Shown in pieces: positions 18,804 through 28,019 of a stretch of DNA of 64,000 bases (its first letter is position 1; each line of letters opens with the position of its first letter). The notes under the pieces are model-generated. The model was not told where the DNA came from. It saw nothing but the letters and a program-made list of their open reading frames with translations, and made no database searches. The stretch covers positions 52,795 to 116,794 of the forward strand of contig CAMVJI010000001.1 in NCBI GenBank assembly GCA_947167765.1, written 5' to 3'. Source of the stretch: an uncultured Butyrivibrio sp. Lineage in GTDB: Bacteria; Bacillota; Clostridia; Lachnospirales; Lachnospiraceae. The translations under genes and the position numbers were made by a program.

Positions 18804-20234
18804 ATTCAGGTTAAATAATCCTGCAGCTGATCTGTTTACGAACCAGCCACTATCTGTGTCTAGTCCCATTCCGTACATGGAGTTTGCAATTCTAAATGGG
18901 GCAATATATATGATTGTATCTGTACCTTCTTCAGCATTTTCGAGGCTGGAAATGACATACTCCCTTGTATTATAGTTTTCTACCATAGCACCGCTTCTGA
19001 AATCATCAATTACCATATACGCAATACCGCCTTTGAGCTCATTTTTTGTAGTTGGGTAGGTGATCAGAAGGAAAAACAGTGATAAAGCAACCAGAACGAC
19101 AGAGGCATATTCTGCCGTTTTTTCTTTTCTTTCACTTATCCATTGTGCGAGGATTAAAACACTGAAAATGAACATGAGCTTTATGACAACTTCACAGGCA
19201 GAAAAGGTACGTTGATCCATGCCAGAAATGTCGGTCAGGCGATTCGCAAAGGATACTGGGAATAATGTAAAATACTGAACAAGCCAAGATCCTGCCATAG
19301 TAATGGCAAGCTGCAAGTTAGAAATGCCATTTGGTAGAATTTTTATCTTGAGTAAAACAGTTATAGCAAAACACAGTATTAGTGAAAACCAGAATATTCT
19401 GCTGGAAAATAGTAGCTTAAAATCAGAGATGTAGCACAGGAAGTTGTTTGAAAGGCCTGTAAATATATTGAGTGGAGCACCATCAAGTCTGTTAAAGTTA
19501 CCAGGTGCAGCGGCATTTATTATAGCTCCAACAAATGCGCCTGCGAAGGGAAGCACAATTGTTTTTCTTTTCATTATCTTTGGGTAGCTGAGAACCAGAA
19601 TTGCCAGGAGCCAAGCGCAGTTTGCAGCAGTGACATTGAGTGCGCAACCGCTAGCAATAAATCCCGTTATCATACCAATAACAGCAAACCTGGTTTTGCC
19701 TGTTTTTATGTTATGCAGACTAAGTGTTGCAGTGATCAAGGAAAAAATAAATGGTAGCAGGAAATTTAAGACTCCGGTGTACCAAAAGAAGATCTCGATA
19801 CTTCTGTAAGTGTTATACATTTCTGTGAGGGTTAAAACAGAAGCAAGGGTTATACCCAAGGTGCCTGCCCAGTCTTTTATAATCTGTTTAATAAGAAGGA
19901 TAAGTGAAAGGAAGAATGCTGCAAGTGATATCACCATAAAGAAGTGCAGACCTGGAAGACCACCTCTTGTATACATGTGAAGAGCACTCATTAAGAAATT
20001 GAACACATAAGTTCCTTGGTTGGTGTTATAATACTCAATCATTCTGTGAGCTGCACCAACATATATGTTGCCATAATCTCTGATCAGATCTTCTACTGCT
20101 CCCTCGAAACTGAAATCATCTTCGCAAAGATATGTGTATGCGCCGGCAGAAATCATTGGTACTATCAAAATTGCCAGAGCTATCGCAAATATAATGATCA
20201 GAAGTTTCTTGTTCTTGGTCAAAAAGTCACTCAT
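18777..20234 (-). CDS. DUF6056-like polytopic membrane protein
   Basis: The only minus-strand gene in the polysaccharide region: 485 residues, an N-terminal anchor helix, then the loop YLCEDDFSFEGAVEDLIRDY and about eleven further helices. The CEDD...F loop and overall shape match the DUF6056/GtrII-like membrane families found next to glycan genes. The catalytic role is unproven. Its 3' end overlaps the convergent plus-strand gene by 27 bases. The start has GGAG nine bases upstream on the minus strand. The sequence is AT-richer than rfbB beside it, which could reflect separate acquisition. Confidence 0.65.
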   Translation of the reverse strand: MSDFLTKNKKLLIIIFAIALAILIVPMISAGAYTYLCEDDFSFEGAVEDLIRDYGNIYVGAAHRMIEYYNTNQGTYVFNFLMSALHMYTRGGLPGLHFFMVISLAAFFLSLILLIKQIIKDWAGTLGITLASVLTLTEMYNTYRSIEIFFWYTGVLNFLLPFIFSLITATLSLHNIKTGKTRFAVIGMITGFIASGCALNVTAANCAWLLAILVLSYPKIMKRKTIVLPFAGAFVGAIINAAAPGNFNRLDGAPLNIFTGLSNNFLCYISDFKLLFSSRIFWFSLILCFAITVLLKIKILPNGISNLQLAITMAGSWLVQYFTLFPVSFANRLTDISGMDQRTFSACEVVIKLMFIFSVLILAQWISERKEKTAEYASVVLVALSLFFLLITYPTTKNELKGGIAYMVIDDFRSGAMVENYNTREYVISSLENAEEGTDTIIYIAPFRIANSMYGMGLDTDSGWFVNRSAAGLFNLNSVTVIYTD

Positions 20235-20321
20235 CTTTTATAGAAAAACTCCTTTTCTAAAATCTCTTTTCACAACATTCTAGCATATATACACAGTAAA
20301 GTGGGAAAAATTAGCTGTATG

Positions 20322-20330
20322 TGTTATACT
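20322..20330 (+). promoter_or_regulatory. Extended -10 promoter of rfbB
   Basis: TGTTATACT forms an extended -10 element 37 bases before the rfbB ATG. No convincing -35 box is present. The divergent gene at 20234 shares this 130-base interval. Confidence 0.5.
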
Positions 20331-20366
20331 TTATAGGATAATGTTTACTTTTAGGAGAGGACAATT

Positions 20367-21452
20367 ATGAGAACTTATTTAGTTACAGGCGGAGCAGGAT
20401 TTATCGGCTCAAACTACATTCACTATATGTTTAAAAAATATGGCGACGAGATCCGCATCATCAACGTGGACGCGCTGACCTACGCAGGAAATCTTGAGAA
20501 TCTGAAGGATTTGGAAGGAAATCCTAACTACACATTTGTTAAGGCCAACATCTGTGACAGGGATGCTATCAGCAAGATCTTTGAAGAAAACGACATCGAC
20601 AGAGTCGTTCATTTTGCTGCAGAGAGCCACGTTGACAGATCCATCGTAAACCCTGAGATCTTTGTTGAGACCAACGTTCTTGGAACAGCTACAATGCTCA
20701 ACGCTGCCAAGAAGGCCTGGGAGAATCCTGATGGCACTTTCAAGGAGGGCAAGAAGTTCCTTCACGTATCAACTGATGAGGTTTATGGCTCTCTGGATGA
20801 GGATCCTAACGCATACTTCTATGAGACAACTCCATACGATCCTCACAGCCCATACTCTGCAAGTAAGGCTAGTAGCGACATGCTGGTTAAGGCTTACATG
20901 GACACTTACAAGTTCCCTGCAAACATAACCAATTGTTCCAATAACTATGGACCTTACCAGTTCCCAGAGAAGCTAATTCCACTTATCATCAACAATGCAC
21001 TGGCTGGCAAGAATCTTCCTGTTTACGGAGACGGCAAAAATGTCCGCGACTGGCTCTATGTTGAGGATCACGCCAAGGCAATCGATATGGTTCAGGAGAA
21101 GGGTCGCCTCTTTGAAACTTACAACGTTGGCGGTCACAATGAGAAGCAGAACATTGAGATCGTTAAGACCATCATCGACGTACTCAGAGATGAGCTAGAT
21201 GATTCAGATCCAAGAAAAGAGCATCTGACCTATGATCTCATTACTTATGTAACAGACAGAAAGGGTCATGATCGCAGATATGCCATTGCTCCAGACAAGA
21301 TCAAAAAAGAGATCGGCTGGGAGCCTGAGACCATGTTCAAGGAAGGCATCAGAAAGACCATCAAGTGGTATTTCGAAAACCATGACTGGATGGAGCACGT
21401 AACAAGCGGAGATTATGAGAAGTACTACGACAAGATGTACTCAAATCGCTGA
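20367..21452 (+). CDS. rfbB: dTDP-glucose 4,6-dehydratase
   Basis: Converts dTDP-glucose to dTDP-4-keto-6-deoxyglucose in the cytoplasm, using bound NAD+. The 361 residues show the Rossmann motif TGGAGFIGSNY, HFAAESHVDRS, the dehydratase STDEVYG motif, the catalytic YSASKAS (Y-x3-K) and NNYGPYQFPEKLIP. Full length. The product feeds both L-rhamnose synthesis (RfbC plus RfbD) and the FdtA/FdtB amino-sugar route at the left of the window. AGGAGAGG lies upstream of the ATG, and rfbA follows at 21495. First gene of a new plus-strand run after the divergent DUF6056-like gene. Confidence 0.97.
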   Translation: MRTYLVTGGAGFIGSNYIHYMFKKYGDEIRIINVDALTYAGNLENLKDLEGNPNYTFVKANICDRDAISKIFEENDIDRVVHFAAESHVDRSIVNPEIFVETNVLGTATMLNAAKKAWENPDGTFKEGKKFLHVSTDEVYGSLDEDPNAYFYETTPYDPHSPYSASKASSDMLVKAYMDTYKFPANITNCSNNYGPYQFPEKLIPLIINNALAGKNLPVYGDGKNVRDWLYVEDHAKAIDMVQEKGRLFETYNVGGHNEKQNIEIVKTIIDVLRDELDDSDPRKEHLTYDLITYVTDRKGHDRRYAIAPDKIKKEIGWEPETMFKEGIRKTIKWYFENHDWMEHVTSGDYEKYYDKMYSNR

Positions 21453-21494
21453 TTGCATTTCGGTCTGCGCCATGCAGATGAAAGGAGTTTATAC

Positions 21495-22364
21495 ATGAAG
21501 GGAATTATCCTTGCAGGTGGATCTGGAACACGTCTTTACCCTCTTACCAGGGCTATGTCCAAGCAGATGATGCCTGTATATGACAAGCCAATGATCTATT
21601 ATCCTCTTTCAACCCTGATGCTTGCAGGTATCAGAGAGGTACTTATAATCTCAACTCCAAGAGATCTTCCTATGTTCGAGGAACTCTTTGGAACGGGAGA
21701 ACAGCTTGGCATGAACTTTAGCTATGCGGTTCAGGAGCAGCCAAGAGGACTTGCTGATGCCTTTATCATCGGCGATAAGTTTATTGGATCTGACAGCGTA
21801 GCCCTTGTGCTTGGAGACAATATCTTTTACGGACAGAGTTTTTCTAAGCTCCTTAGAACTGTTGCAGCAAGGGAGACTGGCGCAACAATCTTTGGTTACT
21901 ACGTAAGAGACCCAAGAGCTTACGGCGTTGTTGAGTTTGATGAAAATGGCAAGGCCATCAGCATTGAGGAAAAACCTGAGCATCCAAAGAGCAACTATGC
22001 AGTGCCAGGTCTTTACTTCTACGACAACAAGGTTGTGGATATTGCCAAGAACGTCAAGCCTTCAGCAAGAGGTGAGATTGAGATAACCAGTATCAACAAC
22101 GAGTACTTAAATCGCGGCGAACTTCAGGTTGAGACCATGGGTAGAGGTTTTGCATGGCTGGATACTGGCAATCATGATGCCCTTTTAGATGCAGCTGATT
22201 TCGTCTGTGCATTCCAGAAGAGACAGGGACTTTACATTTCCTGCATTGAGGAGATCGCCTATAAGAGAGGTTTCATTGACAAGGAGCAGCTTCTTAAGCT
22301 GGCTGAGCCTCTTATGAAGACAGATTATGGCAAATACCTTGTAGAGGTAGCAAACGGGCTGTGA
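21495..22364 (+). CDS. rfbA: Glucose-1-phosphate thymidylyltransferase
   Basis: Makes dTDP-glucose from dTTP and glucose 1-phosphate, the first step of the dTDP-sugar pathway. The ORF track begins at 21453. ATG 21495, seven bases after AAAGGAG, gives the usual 289 residues. The signature [15 protein letters not shown] opens the protein, followed by [18 protein letters not shown], the [10 protein letters not shown] motif and [20 protein letters not shown]. The phosphoglucomutase at 40110 would supply glucose 1-phosphate. A short intergenic repeat follows the stop. Confidence 0.97.
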   Translation: MKGIILAGGSGTRLYPLTRAMSKQMMPVYDKPMIYYPLSTLMLAGIREVLIISTPRDLPMFEELFGTGEQLGMNFSYAVQEQPRGLADAFIIGDKFIGSDSVALVLGDNIFYGQSFSKLLRTVAARETGATIFGYYVRDPRAYGVVEFDENGKAISIEEKPEHPKSNYAVPGLYFYDNKVVDIAKNVKPSARGEIEITSINNEYLNRGELQVETMGRGFAWLDTGNHDALLDAADFVCAFQKRQGLYISCIEEIAYKRGFIDKEQLLKLAEPLMKTDYGKYLVEVANGL

Positions 22365-22470
22365 ACACCTGGTGAGTTTTTTCGAACCTGGTGAGAACGT
22401 GTTCCGGCGAGCGAAGCGAGAGCGGAACTTCCTTGCGAGCGAAGTAAGATCGGAACTTCCTTGATATGCT
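22365..22470 (+). repeat. Dispersed intergenic repeat (copy 1)
   Basis: ACCTGGTGAG occurs twice here, nine bases of spacer apart, followed by two near-identical 28-base units (GCGAGCGAAGCGAGAGCGGA and a variant) ending in GGAACTTCCTTG. GTTCCG/CGGAAC can pair around the first unit. Related sequence occurs after the phosphoglucomutase gene (41852-41900), and its left part occurs in the ribU leader (55005-55025). Confidence 0.6.
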
Positions 22471-22485
22471 GGAGGGGGAGGGACA

Positions 22486-23049
22486 TTGGACAAAAGAGTA
22501 TTTCGAATGGCCATACTGACCATAATAAGTGCATTTATCCTGGTACTTCTGATAGTCTATGCCACCAATGCAAAGAAGGTCAACGAGCTTTTTGGATGGG
22601 GGCAATCAAAAGAAACTGAAGTTGAAGTTACCGAAGATGCTACTCAGGGGGATATCTTTACTGGGGATCAGATCGGTGATGACCTGGGAGCATTTATGCT
22701 GGATGAAGATTTTTTTGATGAGACTGAAAAAGTGCCATCTGTGGTTGTGAGAAAGAAGACATCAGCTGGTAACGCCAGTTCAAGCGGCGATACCGCAGAT
22801 AGTGATGTTCTTGTTGGCGATGATGGAATAGCTGGACCTGATGGACAGGAAGATACAGACAGCGCTACGGGAATGGCTGTGGTAGGACAGGTTACAAACC
22901 CTAATTCTCAGTATCCATCAATGTATCAGAACGACGCAACAGGAGCATCAGGGTATCTTACAAGTGTGCCACAGGCACCGCCGGGTGGATTTGGACAGTT
23001 TATTCCTTCAGATCAGACTGTGACGGGAACACCTGTGGGTAATCCTTGA
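22486..23049 (+). CDS. Small anchored extracytoplasmic protein, unknown
   Basis: A 187-residue protein starting at TTG 22486, close behind GGAGGGGGAGGG, a very strong ribosome site. One signal-anchor helix (about 8-26) precedes an acidic, Ser/Gly/Asp-rich, low-complexity domain ending in a Pro/Gly-rich tail. No family recognised. It is placed between rfbA and the second CotH-like gene. The unordered outer domain suggests an accessory or scaffold role rather than an enzyme. That reading is speculative. Confidence 0.6.
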   Translation: MDKRVFRMAILTIISAFILVLLIVYATNAKKVNELFGWGQSKETEVEVTEDATQGDIFTGDQIGDDLGAFMLDEDFFDETEKVPSVVVRKKTSAGNASSSGDTADSDVLVGDDGIAGPDGQEDTDSATGMAVVGQVTNPNSQYPSMYQNDATGASGYLTSVPQAPPGGFGQFIPSDQTVTGTPVGNP

Positions 23050-23070
23050 ATAATATGGTGGTTAGGAACT

Positions 23071-24912
23071 TTGACGAAAAGAAAGGCAGTATTAAAAACA
23101 ATACTATTTGTTGTTGCTGTTTCCGTAGTGGCAATCATGGTGGGAACATCTCTTTGCAACGATAAAGAAAATGAAGCAGAAAAGTTCACAAATATAGATT
23201 TATCCGAGACGATAGGTTTTTGTGTTGATGGTTTTCCAAAGAGCAGTGCCAGCGGACTGAGAAATTACTATGACGAGGGAGGAATTTGCTATTACGAGGC
23301 ATATCTTCCATGGAATAAAGAGACAGAGCTTGAGCTGATTTGCGATGAAGATGTGATTGTGACCATTGATGAAGTGGTATATCGCAATGGGGATACTCTA
23401 TTACCGCAGGCATCTGACTATATGGATGTGAATATCAGCGCTCCCGGTGTTGAAGATCAAAACGGAAAAATACGTTTTATCAGTACTTATGGCTTACCAT
23501 CTATTCATATGGTAACAGAAAACGAGTCCAAGGACTTTCTTGTTGACGTTAAAGGAAATACAGCAGAAGGTTACTGTACAGTACTAAAAAAGGACGGCGA
23601 TACAGATTATTTTGGACATTGTGACATTCGGGTACACGGCAATACGTCGTGGTTTAACGACAAAAAATCTTACCAGTTTAATCTGGATTATTCTGATAAC
23701 ATCCTTGGAATGTCGGCACAAAGAAAGTGGATTCTGGTTTCGGAATTTGGTGATTTATCTTTTCTAAGCGATGCGATAATGTATCAGTTGGCTAAAAACA
23801 CGGGAGATCCTTATGCTCCCCAAGCGTCATTTGTAAATGCATACTTAAATGGTCAGTATGAGGGATTATATTTATTACTTCAAAAGATCAGCATAGAAGG
23901 AGGCACGATCAGTGACCTAAATGACCTTGAAACCTTCAACAATAAATCTCAGGGCAGGGAGACTGAATATAATATTTCTGGTGGATATCTGGTAGAGTTA
24001 CTTGGTGAATTGGGAATGCTGGAAGTTGACGAAAGCCTCCGGCTTGAGTCTTTACATAGATGGATGAGGATCAGGTCGCCTAACAACATCACTAAGGCCC
24101 AACATGATTATCTGTCAGAACTGGTTGATGAGGCAGAAGAGGCGCTTTATCTTCCTGACGGTGAAACTACAGAGAGTGGGCTTATATGGTCAGATTATTT
24201 TGATAAGGAAACATGGATAAGACAGTTTCTTTTGCAGGAAGTATCTGCAAATAAGGATATCGATCTTTGTAGTCAGTATTTTTACATTAAAGAAGATGAA
24301 AGACTTCTTTATGGAGGCCCTGGATGGGATTTTGACAGATCGCTTCAGCACTTCCTGGATAATGAGAGACTTAATTATGTGACGAGAGCGTTGTATAATT
24401 ACTCTGTCTATGACACTGCGAAGAATGAAAACGGCTTCCTTTGGCTTAGGCAGTTGGATACTCATGAAGACTTTCATCGAGAAATGAAGAAATACTATTT
24501 TGATGTGGTAGAGCCCGAGATGAAGCACATTCTGGAGCAGACAGTTCCTGATTGGCAAACTCAGATTGATGAGTCAGTCAGTTCTGATTGCATCAGGTGG
24601 GGACGAAGCTATGAAGTTTACAAAGAGAGTCAGGAAAAGATAATAACAGGTTTTTATGAAAGACTTGACAACCTTCATGACTATTTTGTAAACGAGGACG
24701 AGTATGCTATTGTGACATTCAATCTGCCAGATATGAGGTTATCATTGGCGATTCCGGTAAAAAAAGGGAGTACGATCGGTGAAGATAACCTTCCGATTTT
24801 TAAAGATAGTGCTGATTGGTACTTTGGTGAACAGCCATTTACGTTGAACACAGTGATTACTGAGGATATGAAATTGACGCTTCATCTAGAAAATGAAGAA
24901 GATACAAATTAA
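23071..24912 (+). CDS. CotH-type kinase-like protein, second copy
   Basis: A 613-residue protein from TTG 23071 with a signal-anchor helix (about 8-28). A beta-rich N-terminal region is followed by the CotH kinase-like domain (about 185-520): RVHGNTSWFNDKKSYQFNL, KWILVSEFGDLSFL, FVNAYLNGQYEGLYLLLQK and GGPGWDFDRSLQ, the last holding the expected catalytic acidic pair. The C-terminal ~65 residues look like a small Listeria-Bacteroides-type repeat. It shares family but not accessory domains with the protein at 9888 (no lamin-tail domain). Likely extracytoplasmic, substrate unknown. AT-richer than the rfb genes around it. Confidence 0.82.
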   Translation: MTKRKAVLKTILFVVAVSVVAIMVGTSLCNDKENEAEKFTNIDLSETIGFCVDGFPKSSASGLRNYYDEGGICYYEAYLPWNKETELELICDEDVIVTIDEVVYRNGDTLLPQASDYMDVNISAPGVEDQNGKIRFISTYGLPSIHMVTENESKDFLVDVKGNTAEGYCTVLKKDGDTDYFGHCDIRVHGNTSWFNDKKSYQFNLDYSDNILGMSAQRKWILVSEFGDLSFLSDAIMYQLAKNTGDPYAPQASFVNAYLNGQYEGLYLLLQKISIEGGTISDLNDLETFNNKSQGRETEYNISGGYLVELLGELGMLEVDESLRLESLHRWMRIRSPNNITKAQHDYLSELVDEAEEALYLPDGETTESGLIWSDYFDKETWIRQFLLQEVSANKDIDLCSQYFYIKEDERLLYGGPGWDFDRSLQHFLDNERLNYVTRALYNYSVYDTAKNENGFLWLRQLDTHEDFHREMKKYYFDVVEPEMKHILEQTVPDWQTQIDESVSSDCIRWGRSYEVYKESQEKIITGFYERLDNLHDYFVNEDEYAIVTFNLPDMRLSLAIPVKKGSTIGEDNLPIFKDSADWYFGEQPFTLNTVITEDMKLTLHLENEEDTN

Positions 24913-24932
24913 GAAAGAGGTTATATGTAGCA

Positions 24933-25478
24933 ATGGGTAAGATTACAGTAGAAACATGTGAAATTGAAGGTCTTAAGATCATCACACCTCAGGTGTTTGG
25001 AGATGCCAGAGGATACTTTATGGAGACCTACAGCCAGAGAGATTTTGCTGAGGCTGGAATTGACGTTCCTTTTGTACAGGACAACCAGTCAGCCAGCACT
25101 CAGGGTGTTTTAAGAGGTCTTCATTATCAGATCAACCACCCACAGGACAAGCTGGTTCGCTGTATAAGAGGTGAAGTGTTTGACGTGGCTGTGGACCTTA
25201 GACGTGATTCCAAGACCTTTGGGAAGTGGCACGGGGTTATCCTTTCAGAGGAGAACAAGAAGCAGTTCTTTGTTCCAAAGGGATTTGCACATGGATTCTA
25301 TGTAATTTCCGAGTATGCTGAGTTTGCATATAAATGCTCTGATTTTTATACACCTGGTGATGAGGGCGGCCTTATCTGGAACGATCCTGATATCGGCGTT
25401 GAGTGGCCACTTGTAGAGGGTGTAGCACTTAACCTTTCAGACAGGGATACTAAGTGGGGAGGAATCAAGGAGTTTTGA
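24933..25478 (+). CDS. rfbC: dTDP-4-dehydrorhamnose 3,5-epimerase
   Basis: Epimerises C3 and C5 of dTDP-4-keto-6-deoxyglucose on the way to dTDP-L-rhamnose. The 181 residues are full length and show the cupin motifs GDARGYFMETYS, FVQDNQSAS, GVLRGLHYQ (catalytic histidine) and VFDVAVDLRRDSKTFGKWHG, then FVPKGFAHGFYV. RfbD, which completes rhamnose synthesis, is not in this window, so it must lie elsewhere if rhamnose is made. rfbC is separated from rfbA by the small anchored protein and the CotH-like gene, an uncommon arrangement. Its stop overlaps the start region of the permease gene. Confidence 0.96.
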   Translation: MGKITVETCEIEGLKIITPQVFGDARGYFMETYSQRDFAEAGIDVPFVQDNQSASTQGVLRGLHYQINHPQDKLVRCIRGEVFDVAVDLRRDSKTFGKWHGVILSEENKKQFFVPKGFAHGFYVISEYAEFAYKCSDFYTPGDEGGLIWNDPDIGVEWPLVEGVALNLSDRDTKWGGIKEF

Positions 25479-26476
25479 AGGGAACACTAGGGAAAAACTC
25501 CAAGGCAGTATTCCTTGGAGCTTTTTACGTGCTGGCTCTGGCGCTGGCACTTCTACTTATCTTTCATAATAATCCCTTAGAGGATCCGGACACTGCGTTA
25601 CTTAAGAAGATATGCGGCTGCTTACTTATTGGTATCAGCTGCATTTTGGTGTTTTTTTGGTACGACAGACTGACAGTCCTTCCTATAGAGCTTTTTCACT
25701 CAAGAAAGCTTATAAAAAGGCTTGCAGTAAACGATTTTAAAAAGAGATATGCTGGATCATATATGGGAATAGTGTGGGCACTGGCTCAGCCGGTGGTCAC
25801 TGTTTGCATGTACTATATTGTCTTTGACAGGGTATTCCAGTCCAGGGCTCAGGCGGTATCAGGAGGTGTGGAGGTGCCTTATGTGCTGTTCCTCACTGCT
25901 GGTCTTGTTCCCTGGTTCTATTTTTCTGAGGCGCTGACCAACGGAACTACTTCGCTTCTTGAGTACAACTATCTGGTTAAAAAAGTTCTTTTCAAGATAA
26001 GCATACTGCCTATTATCAAGATCATTGCAGCTATGTTCATCCATGTGTTCTTCACTGGGGTGCTGCTGGTGATCGCCTGCATATATGGCTATTATCCCAA
26101 TATTTACTGGCTTCAGCTCATATACTATATTGGCTGCGAGTTTATCCTTGTGCTGTCACTTAGCTACGCAACCTGCGCAATAGTGGTATTCTTCAGGGAT
26201 CTTCTGCAGATTATATCAATTGGCCTTCAGATGTTCCAGTGGGCAACTCCTATTTTGTGGAATCTTGATATTGTTCCAGACAAGTACAAGTGGATATTCA
26301 AGCTAAATCCAATGACCTATATTGTTGAAGGTTTCAGGAACTCAATTTACGGTGAGTCCTGGTTCTTTGAGCACTTCTATTCTTCAACATATTTCTGGAT
26401 CTTTGTGGTGGCTGCATTCTGTATCGGAACACTGATATTTAAGAGAAGTAAGACTCATTTCGCAGATGTGCTGTAA
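25454..26476 (+). CDS. ABC-2 type polysaccharide export permease (Wzm/TagG-like)
   Basis: The membrane half of a polysaccharide or teichoic-acid-type ABC exporter. Two N-terminal helices not usual in the family (about 20-70) precede the ABC2 core: LIKRLAVNDFKKRYAGSYMGIVWALAQP, then five or six helices including VPYVLFLTAGLVPWFYFSEAL. The start is uncertain: the ORF opens at GTG 25454, and TTG 25475 overlaps the rfbC stop. Either way translation is probably coupled to rfbC. The ATPase follows at once. Together with the Wzt-like subunit it would flip a finished lipid-linked glycan outward. Confidence 0.9.
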   Translation: MGRNQGVLKGTLGKNSKAVFLGAFYVLALALALLLIFHNNPLEDPDTALLKKICGCLLIGISCILVFFWYDRLTVLPIELFHSRKLIKRLAVNDFKKRYAGSYMGIVWALAQPVVTVCMYYIVFDRVFQSRAQAVSGGVEVPYVLFLTAGLVPWFYFSEALTNGTTSLLEYNYLVKKVLFKISILPIIKIIAAMFIHVFFTGVLLVIACIYGYYPNIYWLQLIYYIGCEFILVLSLSYATCAIVVFFRDLLQIISIGLQMFQWATPILWNLDIVPDKYKWIFKLNPMTYIVEGFRNSIYGESWFFEHFYSSTYFWIFVVAAFCIGTLIFKRSKTHFADVL

Positions 26477-26510
26477 AGAGCGTGTGCGGTGATTGATAGA
26501 TTGGAAATTT

Positions 26511-27914
26511 ATGGATAAAGACACAGCGATTGAAGTAAAAAACCTGACGAAGGTTTATAGACTCTACGACAAGCCCATGGACAGGCTCAAGGACTCCCTG
26601 GGACTTATGCGGAAAAAGAAGTACAAGGAGCACCTTGCTCTCAACAACGTAACTCTTTCCGTGAAAAAAGGTGAGACGGTTGGTATCATCGGAACCAATG
26701 GCTCAGGTAAGTCCACGATCCTTAAGATAATTACTGGAGTTCTGTCACCAACTGAGGGCGAAGTTAACGTAGATGGCCACATTTCAGCTCTTTTGGAGCT
26801 GGGAGCTGGCTTTAACATGGAGTACAACGGAATTGACAACATCTACTTAAACGGTATGATGATCGGCTTTTCCGAAGAAGAGATAACAAAGAGACTGGAT
26901 GCAATCCTTGAGTTTGCCGATATTGGCGATTACGTATATCAGCCTGTTAAGACCTACTCAAGTGGTATGTTTGTGCGCCTTGCATTTGCGGTAGCCATTA
27001 ACATAGACCCTGAGATCCTTATCGTTGATGAGGCTCTTTCCGTTGGAGACGTGTTCTTCCAGGCCAAGTGCTATCACAAGTTTGAGGAGTTCAAGAAGCA
27101 GGGCAAGACAATCCTCTTTGTATCCCACGACCTGTCCAGTATCAGCAAGTACTGCGACAGAGCGGTTCTCCTTAACCAAGGCGTTCTCCTTGGTGAGGGA
27201 ACTCCCAAGAAGATGATCGACATCTACAAGCAGGTCCTTGTAGGCCAGTATCCGCTTCCTAAGGGAGAAGGCGAAAACCTGCTGGACGATGAGGAAATAC
27301 GTAAGGCTGCAGCAGATGCATCCAGAGATGCAGATTCCAAGATCAGAAATGGCAAGAAGAGCGAGAAAGCGGGAAGTTCAAAGACATCAGGCAATAATGG
27401 TGATCAGTCAAAGACTTCAGCTGATGGCTCTGGATCCGCTGGCGGCGCAGCCACCGCAAACCCAGACCTTCTTGAATACGGCGACGGTGCAGCCACCATC
27501 ACCGAGTACTACGTAACCGATGAGAAAGGCACCCGCACCAACTCCATCATCAAAGGTTCAGAATTTACCGTACACATGCGCGTCAAGTTCCTAAAAGACG
27601 TCGCTGCACCAATCTTCGCCTTTACCTTCAAGAACATCATGGGCATCGAGATCACCGGCACCAACTCCATGGTGGAGAAAGCCTTCCTTGATCCAGTAAA
27701 GGCTGGCGATGAGAAGGACATAACCTTCACCCAGAAGATGACACTACAGGGTGGCGAGTACCTATTAAGTTTCGGCGTAACCGGCTTCGAGCAGAATGAC
27801 TTTACCGTTTATCATAGGCTGTATGATGCCTTGAATGTAACAGTTGTATCTGACAAGAATACAGTCGGCTATTACGATATGAACACAAAATGTACAGTTA
27901 CTGATGTTAAGTAA
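26511..27914 (+). CDS. ABC exporter ATPase with C-terminal glycan-recognition domain (Wzt-like)
   Basis: ATPase of the polysaccharide exporter. ATG 26511 is preferred to TTG 26493, giving 467 residues. Walker A GTNGSGKST (about 61-69), signature YSSGM, Walker B EILIVDEALSVGD and the H-loop VSHD are intact. A Lys/Ser/Gly/Ala-rich linker (about 275-318) leads to a C-terminal beta domain (about 322-467, YYVTDEKGTRTNSIIKG onward) like the Wzt_C domain that reads the capped non-reducing end in E. coli O9a. A capping-type enzyme is encoded 305 bases downstream, so export is probably tied to chain termination (inference). Confidence 0.93.
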   Translation: MDKDTAIEVKNLTKVYRLYDKPMDRLKDSLGLMRKKKYKEHLALNNVTLSVKKGETVGIIGTNGSGKSTILKIITGVLSPTEGEVNVDGHISALLELGAGFNMEYNGIDNIYLNGMMIGFSEEEITKRLDAILEFADIGDYVYQPVKTYSSGMFVRLAFAVAINIDPEILIVDEALSVGDVFFQAKCYHKFEEFKKQGKTILFVSHDLSSISKYCDRAVLLNQGVLLGEGTPKKMIDIYKQVLVGQYPLPKGEGENLLDDEEIRKAAADASRDADSKIRNGKKSEKAGSSKTSGNNGDQSKTSADGSGSAGGAATANPDLLEYGDGAATITEYYVTDEKGTRTNSIIKGSEFTVHMRVKFLKDVAAPIFAFTFKNIMGIEITGTNSMVEKAFLDPVKAGDEKDITFTQKMTLQGGEYLLSFGVTGFEQNDFTVYHRLYDALNVTVVSDKNTVGYYDMNTKCTVTDVK

Positions 27915-28019
27915 AATCACGATATGTAAATAAAGAAACTGATAGTTTCAGCAAATGTTTCTTTGTCAATAATTGATACTAGACACTACATCATTCATAC
28001 CTCAATTCATCCATTAACC
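27915..28019 (+). other. AT-rich spacer before structured element A
   Basis: The first third of a 305-base gap. It contains AAAGAAAC...GTTTCTTT, able to form an eight-bp hairpin that could end the Wzt transcript weakly, and a TTGTCA with a poor -10 (TACATC) 18 bases on. No ORF with a ribosome site is visible. The rest of the gap is element A plus a 44-base leader. Confidence 0.4.
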
